Shown here: positions 61,738 through 64,000 of the stretch, one piece after another
How the letters are laid out: every line of letters begins with the position of its first letter
How positions within the stretch are numbered: the first letter of the stretch is position 1
From: Caldimonas caldifontis
GTDB lineage: Bacteria > Pseudomonadota > Gammaproteobacteria > Burkholderiales > Burkholderiaceae_C
NCBI RefSeq assembly: GCF_002930615.1
Contig: NZ_PSNX01000005.1
Coordinates: 80,733 to 144,732 of the forward strand
Direction of reading: 5' to 3'
Length of the DNA: 64,000 bases
Program-made: the position numbers and the translations under genes
Notes under the pieces: model-generated
Seen by the model: only the letters and a program-made list of their open reading frames with translations
Databases searched by the model: none
What the model was told of the DNA's origin: nothing

Positions 61738-62574
61738 ATGAGCGTCCATCCCTACCGCACCGTCGATGTCTTCACCGCCGAACCCCTGCGCGGCAACCCA
61801 CTGGCCGTTGTCTTTGACGCCGACGGCCTGAGCGATGCGCAGATGCAGGACATCGCCCGCTGGATCAACCTCTCGGAAACCACCTTCCTGCTGCCGCCGA
61901 CCGAGACGGGCGCCGACTACCGCGTACGCATCTTCACGCCGGGCGGTGAACTGCCCTTTGCCGGCCACCCCACGCTCGGCACCTGCCATGCCTGGCTCGA
62001 GGCCGGCGGACGGCCGCAGCACGACGACGAAGTGGTGCAGCAATGCGGTGTGGGCCTGGTGCGCATCCGCCGCAGCGGGGCACGACCCGCCTTCGCGGCG
62101 CCGCCGATGCGCGCCAGCGAGGTGGCCCCCTCGATGCAGCGCGAGGTCCTCGCTGCCCTGGGCCTGCAGCCCGAGCAGGTCCTGGCCGTGAGGATGCTCG
62201 TCAACGGCCCCCATTGGCTGAGCCTGTTGCTCGACAGCGCCCGGACCGTGCTGTCGCTGGAGCCCGACCACCGGGCCCTGGCCACGCTGGCCAAGGTTGG
62301 AGTGATCGGGGCCCACGCCGACGGCGGTGACGCGCAGTTCGAGGTGCGTGGTTTCGTCAGCCATGCCGGCGTCCCCGAAGACCCGGTGACCGGCAGCCTC
62401 AACGCCGCGCTGGCGCAATGGCTCATCGCCGAAGGCCGGGCCCCGCGCCGCTACGTGGCTGCGCAGGGCACGCGGCTGGGGCGGGCCGGGCGCGTCTTCA
62501 TCGAGGCCGACGACCACCACGTGTGGGTGGGCGGCGACACCGTCACCTGCATCCGGGGGGAGCTGCACCTGTGA
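61738..62574 (+). CDS. PhzF-family isomerase-like protein
   Basis: This 278-aa protein has the DapF-like double fold of Phz[22 protein letters not shown] (about 9-29, in parts), [42 protein letters not shown] (in parts) and [24 protein letters not shown] (in parts). The Glu in NLSETTF is the catalytic acid. PhzF enzymes shift double bonds or isomerise; outside phenazine clusters the substrates are unknown. It starts 10 nt after the aminotransferase and ends the five-gene MocR block. Confidence 0.9.
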   Translation: MSVHPYRTVDVFTAEPLRGNPLAVVFDADGLSDAQMQDIARWINLSETTFLLPPTETGADYRVRIFTPGGELPFAGHPTLGTCHAWLEAGGRPQHDDEVVQQCGVGLVRIRRSGARPAFAAPPMRASEVAPSMQREVLAALGLQPEQVLAVRMLVNGPHWLSLLLDSARTVLSLEPDHRALATLAKVGVIGAHADGGDAQFEVRGFVSHAGVPEDPVTGSLNAALAQWLIAEGRAPRRYVAAQGTRLGRAGRVFIEADDHHVWVGGDTVTCIRGELHL

Positions 62575-62792
62575 ATGCCTGCCTCGAGCAGATCCGTGGG
62601 CCCGATGGGTGAGGGCGGCGAGCTTTTTTGCGGTGCTACGGCCAGGTGCTGAGCATCGCCGACGCCCGCGACAACGCCAGGACCCGGCGCGTTGTCCCGG
62701 GAATCGACGTGCCTGCAATCCCTTGAACGGGGGTCAACCGGCCACCGCTGAGCGCGTTGATCCGTTCACGGACAAGGGCGCTCGGAGGGGCA

Positions 62793-63920
62793 GTGGGAGT
62801 TGAGAGGCAGACGGCCGAAGGACAGCATGCGATCGCGGCATCGGCGCGGCCGCGCTCGGCCCTGGTCGACGTGGGCAAGGGCCTGGGCATCCTGCTGGTG
62901 GTCTTCGGCCACAACGCCTGGGTGGCCGACCATCTGCTCTGGCTGGACGAGGTCATCAGCACCTTCCGGCTGCCGCTGTTCTTCTTTCTCGCCGGTGTGA
63001 CGTTTCCCGCCGGCCGGAGCGTGGCCGACACCGCCCGCCGGCGTGCCGATGCCCTGCTCAAGCCCTTCGCCGTGGTGGTGCTGGCCTATGCCATCACCCA
63101 TGCTGCGCGGGCGGATGTCACGCTCGAATCCACAGCGTTGTCCCTGTTCTATGCCACCGGCTTCACGCTGGTGTGGGTCCCGATGTGGTTCCTGCCGCAC
63201 CTGTGGCTGGTCAGCGTGGCCGCTGCAGCCTACCTGCAGTGGCTCGCCCCCCGGCTCACCACGGTCCGGTCCCGTGTGATGGCCCTGGCCGCCATGGCAT
63301 GGGCGGGCGCCTATGTGATCCATCTGTTTCACAACCCGGTCGATGACACGGCGTGCATGCATCACACGCGCTTCAGCGCTGATCTGTTCGCCTGCGGCCT
63401 GCCCTTCAGTGCGGATGTGTTGCTGCTCTCGGGCTTCTTCTTCCTCACCGGCCAGCATCTGAAGCGGCGGGTGCTGGCCTTGCAGCCGCATCCGCTGTGG
63501 ATCGCGGTCGCCGCAGCCATCTTCGCTGCCCTGTGGTTCGGCTTCCATCAGACCATCAACTTCAACTTCCGCAGCTATGGCCATGCGCTCATCGTCCCGT
63601 TGCAGGCCCTCGCCGCCATCTATCTGGCCTTGACCCTGTGCCACACCCTGGGCCGTTGGCAGACCTTGACGAGAGTGCTGTCCTATGTCGGGCGGGGCAG
63701 CCTCTTCATCCTGGTGTTCCACTCCCCCCTCCAGGCCAAGGCCCTGGCCTGGTTGGCGCGATGGCCCGGGCCGGGGGTGGTGTCCATGCTGCTGTCTTTC
63801 GTGGCGGCGGTGGGGCTCAGTCTGTTGCTGTGGGAAGGGGTACGCCGGCAGCCTGCCTTGTCCTGGCTGCTGCTGCCCCGATCGGGGACGCCCTCACGCC
63901 AGGTAGATGTGACAGTCTAG
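62793..63920 (+). CDS. Acyltransferase family 3 membrane protein
   Basis: This protein of about 375 aa has ten or so TM segments. The family start is DVGKGLGILLVVFGHNAW (about 26-43) with the catalytic-type His in FGHN, then FRLPLFFFLAGVTFP. C-terminal parts include FILVFHSPLQAKALAWLARW. It would move acyl groups to cell-surface sugars or lipids. The start is uncertain: GTG 62793 has GGAGGGG only 2 nt upstream, and the frame is open to 62757. The stop TAG abuts an IS-like end, so its last residues may derive from an insertion. Confidence 0.72.
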   Translation: MGVERQTAEGQHAIAASARPRSALVDVGKGLGILLVVFGHNAWVADHLLWLDEVISTFRLPLFFFLAGVTFPAGRSVADTARRRADALLKPFAVVVLAYAITHAARADVTLESTALSLFYATGFTLVWVPMWFLPHLWLVSVAAAAYLQWLAPRLTTVRSRVMALAAMAWAGAYVIHLFHNPVDDTACMHHTRFSADLFACGLPFSADVLLLSGFFFLTGQHLKRRVLALQPHPLWIAVAAAIFAALWFGFHQTINFNFRSYGHALIVPLQALAAIYLALTLCHTLGRWQTLTRVLSYVGRGSLFILVFHSPLQAKALAWLARWPGPGVVSMLLSFVAAVGLSLLLWEGVRRQPALSWLLLPRSGTPSRQVDVTV

Positions 63921-64000
63921 GGCGTGTTCACACTAATTGCGATGATGGTCGGGGCATTGGACACTTGGGGGCATGGAAATCACGCCCGAGCAATTCGCTG
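63921..64000 (+). mobile_element. Probable left end of an IS5-like insertion sequence (cut by window edge)
   Basis: After the acyltransferase stop comes a short leader beginning GGCGTGTTCACACTAATTGC, then an ATG at 63973 with MEITPEQFA, the usual N-terminus of IS5-family (IS427 group) transposases. CTAG lies at the junction (63917-63920), a plausible target duplication. The other end is outside the window. Confidence 0.45.
63973..64000 (+). CDS. Transposase, N-terminal fragment (IS5-like)
   Basis: Only nine codons, MEITPEQFA, are visible. They match the start of IS427-group transposases (MEIT-x-x-QF), which contain a DDE domain further on. The call is by this short match and the flanking context only. 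Confidence 0.4.

Overview
The window is a GC-rich, densely coded chromosomal segment of a betaproteobacterium, most likely order Burkholderiales (Leptothrix/Rubrivivax/Ideonella-like or Comamonadaceae). The call rests on several lineage-typical genes and sites: a DUF3567 gene, a PhaM-like granule protein, methionine synthase split into two genes, an S-adenosylhomocysteine (SAH) riboswitch, the TorF porin-glnK-amtB order, and the proteobacterial-type gshA. No rRNA, tRNA or CRISPR array was seen. No gap between genes exceeds 300 bases. The only mobile-element trace is a probable IS5-like end at the right edge.

Layout. 1-4.6 kb: two overlapping photolyase/cryptochrome-like genes facing a WYL regulator, a repeat lipoprotein, a GAF protein and a small membrane protein. 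4.7-14.9 kb: glycerol catabolism, with glpR-glpK leftward and glpD plus a six-gene glycerol ABC transporter rightward, ending in a strong terminator. 15-18.9 kb: glycolate oxidase glcDEF, convergent with the glycerol operon. 19-26.4 kb: housekeeping and poorly known genes (PhaM-like protein, pirin, FAH-family hydrolase, DUF3108, DUF3567, a double-AAA ATPase, rhodanese). 26.5-32 kb: the two halves of vitamin-B12 methionine synthase separated by two OmpA-type lipoproteins; the second half has an SAH riboswitch. 32-38.5 kb: an AcrR/TtgR-type repressor with its palindromic operator and a complete RND efflux operon. 38.5-44.3 kb: EamA transporter, PHP phosphatase, a decayed vapC, a haloacetate-dehalogenase-like hydrolase with RidA, and comM/yifB. 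44.3-54.6 kb: an NtrC/sigma-54-controlled porin-glnK-amtB operon, gshA, kup, benE, an orphan ABC binding protein, gshB and a Phd/PIN toxin-antitoxin pair. 54.6-64 kb: Uup ATPase, then a MocR regulator divergent from an operon of LysE and EamA transporters, an aminotransferase and a PhzF-like enzyme, then an acyltransferase and the IS edge.

How the parts work together. Glycerol enters by the ABC transporter, is phosphorylated by GlpK and oxidised by GlpD under GlpR. Glycolate is oxidised to glyoxylate by GlcDEF. MetH makes methionine, and its second half appears to be sensed by SAH. GlnK-AmtB handles ammonium under nitrogen control. GshA and GshB make glutathione. The most notable sequence-level observations are the SAH riboswitch with two competing downstream hairpins, an in-frame palindromic insertion in glpK, a photolyase-like protein with apparently swapped domain order, two well-formed palindromic operators (RND and MocR), and a recurring arrangement in which a -10-like box sits 6-7 nt before the start codon, suggesting leaderless mRNAs.
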